A stretch of 64,000 nt of DNA from [Mycobacterium] manitobense. GTDB lineage: Bacteria; Actinomycetota; Actinomycetes; Mycobacteriales; Mycobacteriaceae. Of this stretch, positions 18,201-26,146 are shown in pieces. Within the stretch, counting starts at the first letter, position 1. Each line of letters opens with the position of its first letter. The notes under the pieces were generated by a model. The model was given only the letters and a program-made list of their open reading frames with translations, searched no databases and was not told the DNA's origin. The DNA lies in the NCBI RefSeq assembly GCF_025821665.1, contig NZ_JACKSJ010000098.1:24223-88222 (forward strand). The letters run 5' to 3'. The translations under genes and the position numbers were made by a program.

Positions 18201-20148
18201 AAGTGGCGCAGGGATCAACGAGCTCGTTGGACACGTTGTTGCGTTCAGCTTATTGGCGACGACTACGACGCCCTGGCCACTGCCGCCGGGCTGTCGCGTG
18301 CTGCTCGTGAGCCTCGATGAGTATCGGCATTGGTTTCCTGGCAAGCGGGCTGACCTGCTTGCGATTGCACTCGACGCGAAAGACGAGGGTGTCCATGTCG
18401 CCACCATTGAAGTAAAAGCGCGCCGAAGCGATGAGAATGATGCGGCCGCGGGTGCTCTCGATCAACTTAATCAGACTTTGGCAGTTACGAAGTGGGCGGC
18501 TTATCCTGAAGCGGGTAGCATCCATAGTCGTTTGTGGCTGAACCGCATTGCCGAAGCTGCGTATGCCGTTGCTCGCGAGTCCCGCTTCAAGCTGGATTTG
18601 GACGAGTTGCGGGCGTTGGAGGCATTCAGACTAGGTCGTGGCAGCCTCGAATGGGCGGGCGTTGGCCTCGTCTTCGGCCCAAAGGTCGAGTCCTTGAATC
18701 GAACGTACCGTGCGAACCTCGCGAACGATATTGTGCCCGTTGTCTTACGGAGTATCCCACTGACGCGGGAATTGTTGCGGGCAGCGACGGACACCAACCT
18801 CACCAAACTGCGTACCGTTGAATCCGACGCTCCGCGACTGCAGAGCACGCGGACGAAGAGGCGACCGGAATCGCAACCGAGCGGGGCAGAAGCGAAGGGT
18901 AACCCCCCGGAAGATTCCGAAACGAAGGTGACTACTGACACCGCGCGCGAACGCCAGGCGACTGGTTCGGGCGGCGAGTCGCAGAGGTCAGATAAGGCAT
19001 TCGAAAGGGACGTTACGACACCTAACTGGGAGGAGTCTTCGTCCGGTGGAGCGGGCGCTTCGACGCTATCGACCATTGAGTTCCGGGCTCCGCTCCTTGG
19101 TTGGGATGCACAGACCAACGAAAAAGTCCGATGGCATCCCGCTGGTTCCGAACAAACGGTTCTCCAGAACGGACACACCGAAATCTGGGGATCCTCGGGA
19201 ATGGGTAAAACCCAGTTCGCGATGAGTCTGCTTGGACAACTTGCGAGACTCAGCGGAAGTCAATTTGGAATAGCTGACTTCAAGAACGACTATAGCGACG
19301 ACAACGGCTTTCCGAAGTTTGCGAACGCTGAATTTATCGACCTGTGGAACGGGGGGGCGCCATACAACCCCCTGGCGCTCGACGATGACGGCGGAAGAGC
19401 GATCCAGAGCGCCGTAATCGAGCTTCGGGATACGGTTGATGAAGCAGTTAGATCTGTCGGCGCAAAGCTGGGTGTTCGGCAACGCGCCAAGCTGGAGAAG
19501 GCTCTGCTTGAAGCGTTTTCGGTGGCTCGCTCAGAGAACCGCTGGCCTACTCTCAGAACACTTGATGACCAACTCGACGAAGATCTGTCCGGCGTTATAG
19601 GAGACCTGACGCGCAATGACCTCTTTAAGTCCGGTGAACCGTTAGGCAACGTTGTCGACCGCAATGTTGTGTTCGGGCTGTCGAAAATCCCGGGCAACGG
19701 CCAAACGACCGTGTTAGCCGCCGGATTCATATTCTCAGCGCTGTTGCTGCGGGTGCAGAATATGTTGCCCGTGCCTAACACAATCCGATACGTCCTAGTG
19801 GTCGACGAGGCGCACAGGGTGGCGCCGTTTCGTGCAATCCAGACAATGATCCGGGAAGGCCGATCTAAAGGGCTTGCTGTGTTGCTCGCGACGCAGGGTC
19901 CCCTTGATCTCCCCGATGTTGTAGCAGCGAACGCGCAAACCAAAATTTGTTTTGGCTTGCCCGACGCGACCGTCGCCACGATGGCTGCTCGCAAATTGCA
20001 ACCCAACAACCCGCGGTTGCCAGAGCAGATCCGAACACTCGGGAAGGGCGAAGCCTTCGTCAGCTTCGCAGGCGAGGAACCGCGTCTACTGCGGATGACA
20101 CAGGCCTACCGAGACGCAGAGGAACTTGGACTGCCAACTCTCGATTAG
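15247..20148 (+). CDS. DptH-like giant protein: PD-(D/E)XK motif plus HerA/FtsK-type ATPase
   Basis: 1633 residues. Residues 1-1000 are mostly helical and unrecognised. A PD-(D/E)XK-type nuclease signature follows: Asp1036 in GKRADLLAI, then IEVKAR with Glu1055 and Lys1057. A disordered, charged linker (about 1190-1270) leads to a C-terminal motor domain with Walker A GSSGMGKTQ (Lys1321), FGIADFKNDYSDD, Walker B VLVVDEAHRVAPF (Asp1520-Glu1521) and LLATQGPLDLPDVV. That motor resembles the HerA/VirB4-like domain of DptH, the third subunit of DndFGH restriction systems. The protein probably translocates on DNA and cleaves it. It overlaps the upstream gene by 4 nt. The nuclease motif is visible by eye, but its activity is inferred. 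Confidence 0.65.
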   Translation: MSRRLGSALAEYLRRHPSVRSGGRSFFIIEGVPTSVAEGLASQWNDELPQLSIVSPSPALFPKFAMRDVSGTQLRNQRNGRGVVLVLCDGEQVPDRQSLNLFESVSPSVLLESAENMGILSQQAPAVDLDGPARAVREAINQASVATRPSAASVADYLDRVATGDDPLHALPILGAFIDHAGPGERVDSVRIADNLALAARRTSDDFLRPSAYADLRKRAETVLRRRPGVGHAGAPAAADEVMTRLQGGSPELLRTLRFDEAREIMEQRPQDLADIVREEIGLFRAGLPVGSQAEALPWRTYEQRADDLRRSAQRRVAARELCELDDAQQNRLFSRPTRTKLERLLRDRSVNGSNPSCPEAAIVQAAQQLGGLVERVQVLSPPLPTAASAANRTGAGRIITLACARLRLGALLHAWNSTGGDVDGLLLKAADDDDLGDVLAAYGDAGLSGGAPLPLLQLRLHSGDGSTVQVDWRPDLDDAAMLRSAILFSEAPALTLILRDEPTLHAFCGPVNAVAKPVPERLLPLAKRLQAVARRSLDGGLDPNELKRFVTHWSDTCAAFEADSDQTDAENLALSGAVRGGESATALTPFSPMKAEWLAQYLEALWKLVRGAEEPGTVAEPTDAVATANGIARTTAAHHPAHLRISTQDRALLPTSEGRIWSLFGGSSTRDESGFAGDALSTLVIQLLELQPEAAGHLRCLAWGPGAADLLVSEAVKLIGRRAGNALIRRIEIFCVGTTDVDRPDPATLAVADDSLRDSRDVLELRYIDDLDRAQKLLRPGSPAPAVHLALVTGLTEGGNRLQIESREVNAPAEDAEVLFAPRVWQRPKQDRRTLLMPPAASRTGQLWLRLQNAIEDAWPEPDQPLQVPEVRTGTLDIATKLQQVHDLALWVATLDRYATRDSLEQALGPEGVAILHQQRRLSGDSPLSLVISQKSGGPADRAIGRSLRAAGIISEPDVALSIGTKLRQVASQGYGILALQAATSGAGINELVGHVVAFSLLATTTTPWPLPPGCRVLLVSLDEYRHWFPGKRADLLAIALDAKDEGVHVATIEVKARRSDENDAAAGALDQLNQTLAVTKWAAYPEAGSIHSRLWLNRIAEAAYAVARESRFKLDLDELRALEAFRLGRGSLEWAGVGLVFGPKVESLNRTYRANLANDIVPVVLRSIPLTRELLRAATDTNLTKLRTVESDAPRLQSTRTKRRPESQPSGAEAKGNPPEDSETKVTTDTARERQATGSGGESQRSDKAFERDVTTPNWEESSSGGAGASTLSTIEFRAPLLGWDAQTNEKVRWHPAGSEQTVLQNGHTEIWGSSGMGKTQFAMSLLGQLARLSGSQFGIADFKNDYSDDNGFPKFANAEFIDLWNGGAPYNPLALDDDGGRAIQSAVIELRDTVDEAVRSVGAKLGVRQRAKLEKALLEAFSVARSENRWPTLRTLDDQLDEDLSGVIGDLTRNDLFKSGEPLGNVVDRNVVFGLSKIPGNGQTTVLAAGFIFSALLLRVQNMLPVPNTIRYVLVVDEAHRVAPFRAIQTMIREGRSKGLAVLLATQGPLDLPDVVAANAQTKICFGLPDATVATMAARKLQPNNPRLPEQIRTLGKGEAFVSFAGEEPRLLRMTQAYRDAEELGLPTLD

Positions 20149-20162
20149 GCAGAATTGGCCCG

Positions 20163-20645
20163 GTGGGCCGACGAGCAGACGCGCGACCGGCGACCGCGAA
20201 GCGCACGCTGAGACCTGAAGTCGTGCCTTCCTGGGCCAGTTCTCCGGATGTCCGTACCCGCATGCAGCGCCAACAGACTAGAGACACGGCTCCCGAGCTA
20301 GCTGTACGTCGGTTGATTCACGCGGCTGGTCTACGGTACCGCGTAGACGTCGCTCCGCTCACCGCGATGCGCCGACGCGCCGACGTTGTATTCGGTCCCG
20401 CCAGAGTCGCGTTGTTCGTCGACGGATGCTTCTGGCACGGCTGCCCAGTCCACGGATCGCGCCGCACAACGGCTAATTCCGACTACTGGGCGGAGAAGAT
20501 TGAGCGAAATCAACGCCGAGACCGCGATACGGACCAGCAGCTCCGCGCTGCGGGCTGGTTGCCACTCCGATTCTGGGAGCATGAGGTGCCCGAGGACGTG
20601 GCTGCAGCGGTTGTTGCTGCAGTAAGGCGACGCGTCAGGTTGTAG
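20163..20645 (+). CDS. vsr: Very-short-patch repair endonuclease Vsr
   Basis: About 160 residues. The signature is clear: PSWASSPDVRTRM, RDTAPELAVRRL, RRADVVF with Asp74 as the expected catalytic residue, then FVDGCFWHGCP and ending FWEHEVPEDV. Vsr nicks DNA 5' of a T:G mismatch that arises by deamination of 5-methylcytosine, and so limits mutation at methylated sites. The GTG at 20163, 14 nt after the DptH-like stop, is used; a GTG at 20223 is equally possible and would still retain the core. Its place right after the operon of a C5 methyltransferase supports both assignments and suggests it protects the sites modified by that enzyme. Confidence 0.9.
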   Translation: MGRRADARPATAKRTLRPEVVPSWASSPDVRTRMQRQQTRDTAPELAVRRLIHAAGLRYRVDVAPLTAMRRRADVVFGPARVALFVDGCFWHGCPVHGSRRTTANSDYWAEKIERNQRRDRDTDQQLRAAGWLPLRFWEHEVPEDVAAAVVAAVRRRVRL

Positions 20646-20819
20646 CCCGACGCGCGACGTTACCGAGCAATTCCCTATGCGCCCATAGTCGTCTGCATTG
20701 AACAGAACGACACGCTAGTCGGAGTGTTTGGCCCACTCGTCGCGACCTCGCTACGCCACGGGGACGGTCAGATACAATGGCGTTGATTGAGGTCGTCTCC
20801 GTCGCCTGCTGTGGTGCTT

Positions 20820-21074
20820 CTAGTCGTCGTCACCAACAACTATATTCGGGAACGTGCGATGAATAAGCACCATGAGCTTTGACGCCATGGCTTCGTCGAG
20901 TTCTATGATTTGGCTTGGCTTCGGCTGTAGCATTCGTTGGTCAGACCCTAGTGTCGCTAAACGCAATAACTTTCTGCCGGACTTCGTGTGCACTGTCGTG
21001 TGAAGGCAATCGACTTCAGTGCGAGGAGGCCTTGCAACGTGCTTGTCCTCTCGTAGCGATCGGATGAGAGCCAT
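20820..21074 (-). CDS. Small conserved hypothetical protein, 84 aa
   Basis: 84 residues, no membrane segment. The segments RTEVDCLHTTVHTKSGRKLL, LATLGSDQR, PSQIIELDE and the ending VLIHRTFPNI resemble a small actinobacterial family that I remember only as uncharacterised proteins of about 80 residues. It is convergent with vsr and divergent from the GTPase gene. No Shine-Dalgarno is obvious before the ATG at 21074. It may be a small accessory of the island, but nothing in the sequence shows a role. Confidence 0.5.
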   Translation of the reverse strand: MALIRSLREDKHVARPPRTEVDCLHTTVHTKSGRKLLRLATLGSDQRMLQPKPSQIIELDEAMASKLMVLIHRTFPNIVVGDDD

Positions 21075-21583
21075 GTGAAAATGCTACGGAGATCCCAAGC
21101 GTCTGTCGCGATTTCGCTATGAACTGCTTCTAGGGGATCTCGACCTCGGTTTAGCGCGGGTAGTGCCGGTATGGGCGGCCAAGCGGGTGGCGTGTGGCGC
21201 AGGCCCGTGCGCCTCAGTCTCGGCGTTTGCCTCTCAGGGGAGTACCTGCCGAGAAGCCACGGCTGCTGCTGGACGCGCCGATCGAGCCCTACGACCTCTG
21301 AGTCTTCACAGTCGCTTGTTCGGGCTCCGGTCAGCGTCTGCGGAATGTATCACCGGTCCAAGGCGGCAGGCTGGTTGGTGGCGTTCGGATTCCGTAGTGA
21401 CCTTCGAGCGACATCAATGAAGTGGTACGACGAAGTTTGCCCCCTCGTCGAGGCGAGCGCCGGATCTGCAACCGTTCCCTGGGCTGCAGCCCGTTGTTCC
21501 GCCGTTGTTCCCTGACGCTTGACAAGAGGCGCCCACCGGCGAATGATCAACTCGGAACAACGGGGGAACAACAAGGGGGAGTC
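21075..21583. other. Intergenic region upstream of the GTPase gene
   Basis: About 510 bp with no convincing gene. The frame of the GTPase is open back to about 21422, but the peptide before the GTG at 21584 is Arg- and Cys-rich and looks non-coding. The strong purine run AAGGGGGAG just before 21584 marks the real start. Presumably it holds promoters for the GTPase and for the small minus-strand gene. Confidence 0.45.
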
Positions 21584-23824
21584 GTGCCGAAGTTCTACAC
21601 AGCTACAAAAAGCCGCTCGCAGGGGCGGGAAGCCTGGGCAGTCATCTTCCGCCATCCATTGCGGGCGGATGCCGACGGGAAGCCGGGTCGTCGTGTACGC
21701 CGTGGGCTCGGGACCAGCGATGAGAGTCAAGCAGCCCTTCTGGTTGAACAGCTCAACGAGCTGCTGAGCAACCCGGAGGTCTGGGAGCCGTCGTCCCGAG
21801 ACGCTTTGGCCTCTCGCTACGACGACCGTGTGCTTGACATCTTCTTTGACGGTGTGAATCCCTCTGTCTCTGACCCGTTGGCGCTGCGTGACGAACTTCT
21901 TGTGCTTCCGGGGCTCCAGGACGGGTACCGGTCAGTCCTCATGCTCGGAACCACCGGCGCGGGCAAGACAACACTGGTTCGACAGCTTCTGGGCACGGAC
22001 CCCGAGACCGAACGCTTCCCGTCGACTTCCACGGCCAAGACCACGATCGCCGACACAGAATTGATTTTCGTCGACGACGACCTTTATCGCGCTGTTGTTA
22101 CATTCGTCGGAAGAGACGAGGTCGTCGATTATTTGAGTGAATGTGTATCTGAAGCAGCACTTGCCATTCACCGTGGAGCCCCGGAGGCCGAACAACGTCG
22201 ACGATTACTGGACCACCCCAACCAACGCTTCCGGTTCAGTTACATTCTTGGACGCTTTAGTGGCGGAGTGGCCGACGATGAAGATGACGATGACGATGAC
22301 GCCACTGAGATGGTCGCTGCGGGGGACGCCCCGTTCGATCTTCAGGCCACCGCGGAGACCGTCGAAGGTGCGCTCTGCGTCCTGCGAGACCTGGTTAGTG
22401 CGCATCAAGAAGAGGCGTGGCAGCTGGCACGCGACACGGATGACGAGCGAGTGGTCGAGGAGCTGATCGAGGACACGCTCGACTTTGCGCTCCGCAGCGA
22501 CGAAAGCTTTCACTCTGTTGTCGACGGACTGTTCGACGAAGTCGAGAAGCGGTTCGGCATCCTGGCGGAAGGTCGACTGACGAAGAACCGTCAGGGCTGG
22601 CCGGTGTCCTGGAGCTGGGAGACCGACAGTCGCGCGGCACTTCTCGATGCCGTCGCGCGATTCTCGAGTAATCATGCCAAGCTGTTCGGAACTTTGCTTA
22701 CCCCGCTCGTCAACGGTATTCGCGTTGCGGGACGATTCGTGCCAGCTTGGTCTGAAAGTGCACCCCCACGCTTAGTTCTCATTGACGGCGAGGGACTTGG
22801 CCATACGCCCAACTCCGCAGCTGCCCTCTCCACGGCCGTGTCGAAACGGATTGAGGATGTGGATGCTGTGCTCTTAGTTGACAACTCCGCGCAGCCGATG
22901 CAAGCCGCACCGGCGGCAGCTATGAAGGCCGTCGTGACCTCGGGCAACGCCAGCAAGTTGGTGGTGACGTTTAGTCACTTCGACATGGTCAAGGGCGATA
23001 ACATACCGCTCGTGAGCGACAGGCAAGCTCACGTTAAGGCGTCGGTGGACAACGTGCTCAGGGCGATTGGCGAAGATCTTGGTCCGTTCGCCGAACGAAG
23101 CTTGAGGCAGCGCATTGATAAGGCCTGCTTCTTTGTCGGTGGAATCGACAGGCGCCTAGACCCCTACAAGAAGGCGGACCGACGGACGATCGACCAGCTG
23201 AATCTGCTCTTGCGGACAGTCGATCACATCGACGACATCCCGGACACGACGGACACCCGTCCTGTGTACGACAGAGTAAATGTAGTTCTCGCCGTCCGCG
23301 AAGCTGCCGCGGGTTTTCAGGCTCGGTGGTCGGGATTGCTGGGCCTCGAATCTGTAACCGGACATCCCAAAGAGCACTGGACCCGGATTAAGGCCTTATC
23401 GCGTCGCCTGGCGGGTTCAGAGGACGAGTACGACACGCTGAAGCCGGTGGGCGAGTTGAAGCGTGAGCTCGACGAGCAGATTTATCGGATGCTGCAGCAG
23501 CCCGTCCGTTGGGAGGGGCGCGAACCGTCCGACGATGACAAGCAGGCGGTGTTCAACCTTCTTGTGAATGAAATCTCCAAAGAGGTAACGCTTCTCTGCA
23601 TCCGAAGGATCAAACTGGACCGCACGAAGGCTTGGCAACACGCCTACGCTGAGCACGGAACAGGCTCTACGTTCCGCCGAGCACAAATGATTGCCAGCGA
23701 TATCTACGACCGTGCGGCGCCGATACCGACTGTTACGCCGTCGCTAGACCAGAACAGCTTCTTGCACGAAGTCACGGCGATTGTCGACGTCGTTGCCGAG
23801 GCTAACGGCGTCAAGCTGCTGTAG
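21584..23824 (+). CDS. Large P-loop GTPase-like protein with N-terminal arm domain
   Basis: 746 residues from GTG 21584. Residues 1-60 (FYTATKSRSQGREAWAVIF, RRVRRGLGTSD) resemble the arm-type DNA-binding domain seen at the start of phage integrases. The P-loop is LGTTGAGKTT (122-130). An Asp-rich insertion (about residues 230-240) and a long helical segment follow. A G3-like DGEGLGHTP with VDAVLLVDNS lies near residue 400, then VVTFSHFDMVKGD as a G4-like segment. This spacing suits a dynamin/septin-like or AIG1-like GTPase rather than an AAA ATPase. Such large P-loop proteins in islands often act as stand-alone antiphage proteins. No partner gene is adjacent on the same strand. Function is unknown. 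Confidence 0.65.
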   Translation: MPKFYTATKSRSQGREAWAVIFRHPLRADADGKPGRRVRRGLGTSDESQAALLVEQLNELLSNPEVWEPSSRDALASRYDDRVLDIFFDGVNPSVSDPLALRDELLVLPGLQDGYRSVLMLGTTGAGKTTLVRQLLGTDPETERFPSTSTAKTTIADTELIFVDDDLYRAVVTFVGRDEVVDYLSECVSEAALAIHRGAPEAEQRRRLLDHPNQRFRFSYILGRFSGGVADDEDDDDDDATEMVAAGDAPFDLQATAETVEGALCVLRDLVSAHQEEAWQLARDTDDERVVEELIEDTLDFALRSDESFHSVVDGLFDEVEKRFGILAEGRLTKNRQGWPVSWSWETDSRAALLDAVARFSSNHAKLFGTLLTPLVNGIRVAGRFVPAWSESAPPRLVLIDGEGLGHTPNSAAALSTAVSKRIEDVDAVLLVDNSAQPMQAAPAAAMKAVVTSGNASKLVVTFSHFDMVKGDNIPLVSDRQAHVKASVDNVLRAIGEDLGPFAERSLRQRIDKACFFVGGIDRRLDPYKKADRRTIDQLNLLLRTVDHIDDIPDTTDTRPVYDRVNVVLAVREAAAGFQARWSGLLGLESVTGHPKEHWTRIKALSRRLAGSEDEYDTLKPVGELKRELDEQIYRMLQQPVRWEGREPSDDDKQAVFNLLVNEISKEVTLLCIRRIKLDRTKAWQHAYAEHGTGSTFRRAQMIASDIYDRAAPIPTVTPSLDQNSFLHEVTAIVDVVAEANGVKLL

Positions 23825-24678
23825 GACACTAGTGAATAAGGCGCCTGGGCGGGTGCCTCATTTGAGTCGCGTATGGGTTTGTCACACCGGGCGACCGATC
23901 ATGCGGACCCGCCCGTCGCCTTTAAGGCGGTAGTTGGTGCTCGCTCGCCCCGATGTTTCGATGGCCCCCTGTCTGTCAGCGAAAGCTCTGTCGCATCTCG
24001 GTTACGCGAAATGATCCATTCCAGTTCACCGGTGTTCCCCGCGTGGTGATGGGGACCCTTCATCAGTGGCCGGCCGAACCGATCCGTGGGGGATAAAGAG
24101 TGGGCTAATTTGCGAGCGCAGGTGGCCTCAAGCTCGCGAAGTTTATCAACACCTTTCACCTCCGATGTACGTCGCCAGATTATCTAAACGGCTCGCGTAC
24201 TGGTTTGGCACAGAGACGTTTCGGACCCTCCGGGACGCTCGAGGAATCGCTCGCAGTAGTCCATCAGCTGTCGGGCCGTGTGCACGACGCCGTCCGCGTC
24301 GGCGGTGTTCTCACACCCTGGGGCGCCGAAGACACCAACGAACGCCATTGGGACCATACGCCTACCCCCCAGCACGCGAGCTATAACAACGTCGTCAGCT
24401 GCGCTGGCGGGTATGCGCCTGCAGCGACCCGCAGCACGTCATCCGGTTCGAGCGCGCCGTCGAGTCTCGGTAGTGGTGCGATGGCGCACATCGACCTCCG
24501 CCCCCGCCGGTCCGCACACGCCACGGTGTAGCTAGGCAGCGTCAACCAGTGCTGCGGGTCTGCGCGTCGAGCGGGCGCGGGGCGTCGCGCTCCTCCGCCT
24601 CCAACTGACGGCGCTCCGTCGCACGATGGGCCGCACCGCGAAGATCGCGTCGACAAGCGTCGCCGCACCCACGATCCC
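23825..24678. other. Degenerate region at the right side of the island
   Basis: About 850 bp without an intact gene. On the minus strand short coding-like fragments appear in different frames, for example VGVFGAPGCENTADADG and VVHTARQLMDYCERFL (24184-24375) and LPSYTVACADRRGRRS followed by LDGALEPDDVLRVAAGA (24381-24560). They may be pieces of one decayed gene related to the small protein at 24679-25038, but I cannot name it. No integrase, tRNA or direct repeat was recognised. Confidence 0.35.
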
Positions 24679-25038
24679 CTAGGCCAACTTGTTATCCCGC
24701 CCAGCCCGATCGGCAGCAAGAAGAGCGCTGTGAATCCCGAGTCCCCACCGGACGTCTCGCCCCAATGATCCACACCATAGGAACGGGGTCCGACAGTTCA
24801 CGCTCGGCGACACCGGCCCATGCGAGTTGGGATACTCGGGCGGCAGCTCGCCCCAATGGTCCAAGCCGCATGCACCGTAGAACCACTCATAGCTGAACTC
24901 CGGATGGCGCCGTTTCATCCGATCGGCCAGCCGCCGCGCCGACGCCGCCGTCCGTTCGCGATCTTCCTGGCTCAGGTCGAGGTCCATGATCCGACGCCGG
25001 AACGTGGCCGCGACAATGAACGGGGTCTTCCGGACCAC
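24679..25038 (-). CDS. Small hypothetical protein, 119 aa
   Basis: GTG 25038 is chosen because GAGGAGAG lies six nt upstream; the longer open frame upstream is Arg/Cys-rich and unlikely. The protein is hydrophilic: MDLDLSQEDRERTAASARR, then MKRRHPEFSYEWFYGACGLD, HWGELPPEYP and a C-terminal GIHSALLAADRAGRDNKLA. I do not recognise a family. It lies 55 bp upstream of the stop of the F420-type oxidoreductase region and may be a remnant at the island border. Confidence 0.45.
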   Translation of the reverse strand: MVRKTPFIVAATFRRRIMDLDLSQEDRERTAASARRLADRMKRRHPEFSYEWFYGACGLDHWGELPPEYPNSHGPVSPSVNCRTPFLWCGSLGRDVRWGLGIHSALLAADRAGRDNKLA

Positions 25039-25093
25039 GGCCTCTCCTCTCACTCCGGAAGCCGCATCCTGCCACCCGCCACCGACACGCTCG

Positions 25094-26107
25094 TCACACA
25101 GACAGCCGCCGCGCAACCTCGCCGTACCGCTCGAACCGCTCCGGATCCGCCGCCGCGTTGTACAGCACGATCCGCGACGCCACGCCGCCATACTTCTCCT
25201 GCAACGCACCGGCCAGCCCGTCCCACGTCGCCTCGGTCGCGAACGTCGCGATGTGCTCGTCGGTGATGCACGCCGCCATCCCCGCGTAGTCGCCGGCCTT
25301 CTGCCTCTCCCGTGTTCGCGCCGTCGTTCCCTCGAACCCCGCCTCGTCCCAGATGAACGCGTAGTTCGGCGTGCTGCCGTAGAAGCTCATGCTCGCCCGC
25401 ACCAGCTCGCGCTCGCGGTGTTGCTCCTCGTCAGTGTCGCCGACGATCGTCATCACCGGCACGATCAGCGCGACCTCGTCCGCCGACCGGCCCGACTTCG
25501 CCGCGCCCTCCGCCACTTTCGGCACCACATGCCTGGCGATATAGCCCGGCTCGCCGAGCGGATGCACGTGCACGCCGTCGGCCACCTCGCCGGCCATCCG
25601 CAGCATCCACGGGTTCACCGCCGCGACGTCGACCTTCGGGTCCGGCGCGTCGATCGGCCCCGCACTCCACTGCGGGGTGATGAAGTCCAGGTCGTAGAAC
25701 TCGCCGTGATGATCTAGCTTCCCCGTCCGGAACGCCGCAAAGCACGCCTTCACCGCCAGCATGTAATCCCGCAGCCGCGGGCCCGGATGCTCGAACTCCG
25801 CCCCGTACCGCCGCACCACATGCGTGCGCACCTGCGTCCCCAGCCCCAGCCGGAATCGGCCGCCCGACGCCTCCTGCAGCTCCCACGCCGTCGCCGCGGT
25901 CACGAACGGACTGCGCGGGAACGCCACCGCCACCCCCGTCGACAGTTCCAGCCCCGGTGCCGCCTGCGACGCCACCGCCGCGTTGAGATACGCCGTCCGG
26001 CCCGTCTCGGTGAACAACAACCCGGAGAAACCCGCCGCCCGCGTCCGCCGCGCCAGCTCCGAGATCTGCGCCAGCGGCTGCGGGGTCGTCATCACGTCGA
26101 CGCGCAT
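25094..26107 (-). CDS. F420-dependent luciferase-like oxidoreductase (LLM class, TIGR03617-like)
   Basis: 337 residues, full-length for the luciferase-like monooxygenase fold. Segments FSGLLFTETGRTAYLNAAVA, VAVAFPRSPFVTAATAWEL, SGGRFRLGLGTQV and ADGVHVHPLGEPGYIARHVV are typical of mycobacterial F420-dependent LLM enzymes. These TIM-barrel enzymes use deazaflavin F420 or FMN; the substrate is unknown. The start ATG at 26107 is followed immediately by MRVDVMTTPQPL, as usual for this subgroup. A truncated TetR gene lies divergently just upstream, which suggests that a regulator of this gene has been lost. Confidence 0.85.
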   Translation of the reverse strand: MRVDVMTTPQPLAQISELARRTRAAGFSGLLFTETGRTAYLNAAVASQAAPGLELSTGVAVAFPRSPFVTAATAWELQEASGGRFRLGLGTQVRTHVVRRYGAEFEHPGPRLRDYMLAVKACFAAFRTGKLDHHGEFYDLDFITPQWSAGPIDAPDPKVDVAAVNPWMLRMAGEVADGVHVHPLGEPGYIARHVVPKVAEGAAKSGRSADEVALIVPVMTIVGDTDEEQHRERELVRASMSFYGSTPNYAFIWDEAGFEGTTARTRERQKAGDYAGMAACITDEHIATFATEATWDGLAGALQEKYGGVASRIVLYNAAADPERFERYGEVARRLSV

Positions 26108-26146
26108 CAGCCGAACCCTACGCCGACGTCACGCCACCCGGCTCAC

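Noticed and set aside
10663..20645. Assignment to BREX, DISARM or Druantia
   Set aside because: No PglZ, BrxC/L, DUF1998 helicase, PLD protein or DruE-type helicase is present; only the C5 methyltransferase is shared with some DISARM or Druantia types.
23899..24531. Several short open frames on both strands
   Set aside because: Mixed-frame, Arg/Pro/Ser-rich peptides without start signals; treated as degenerate DNA.
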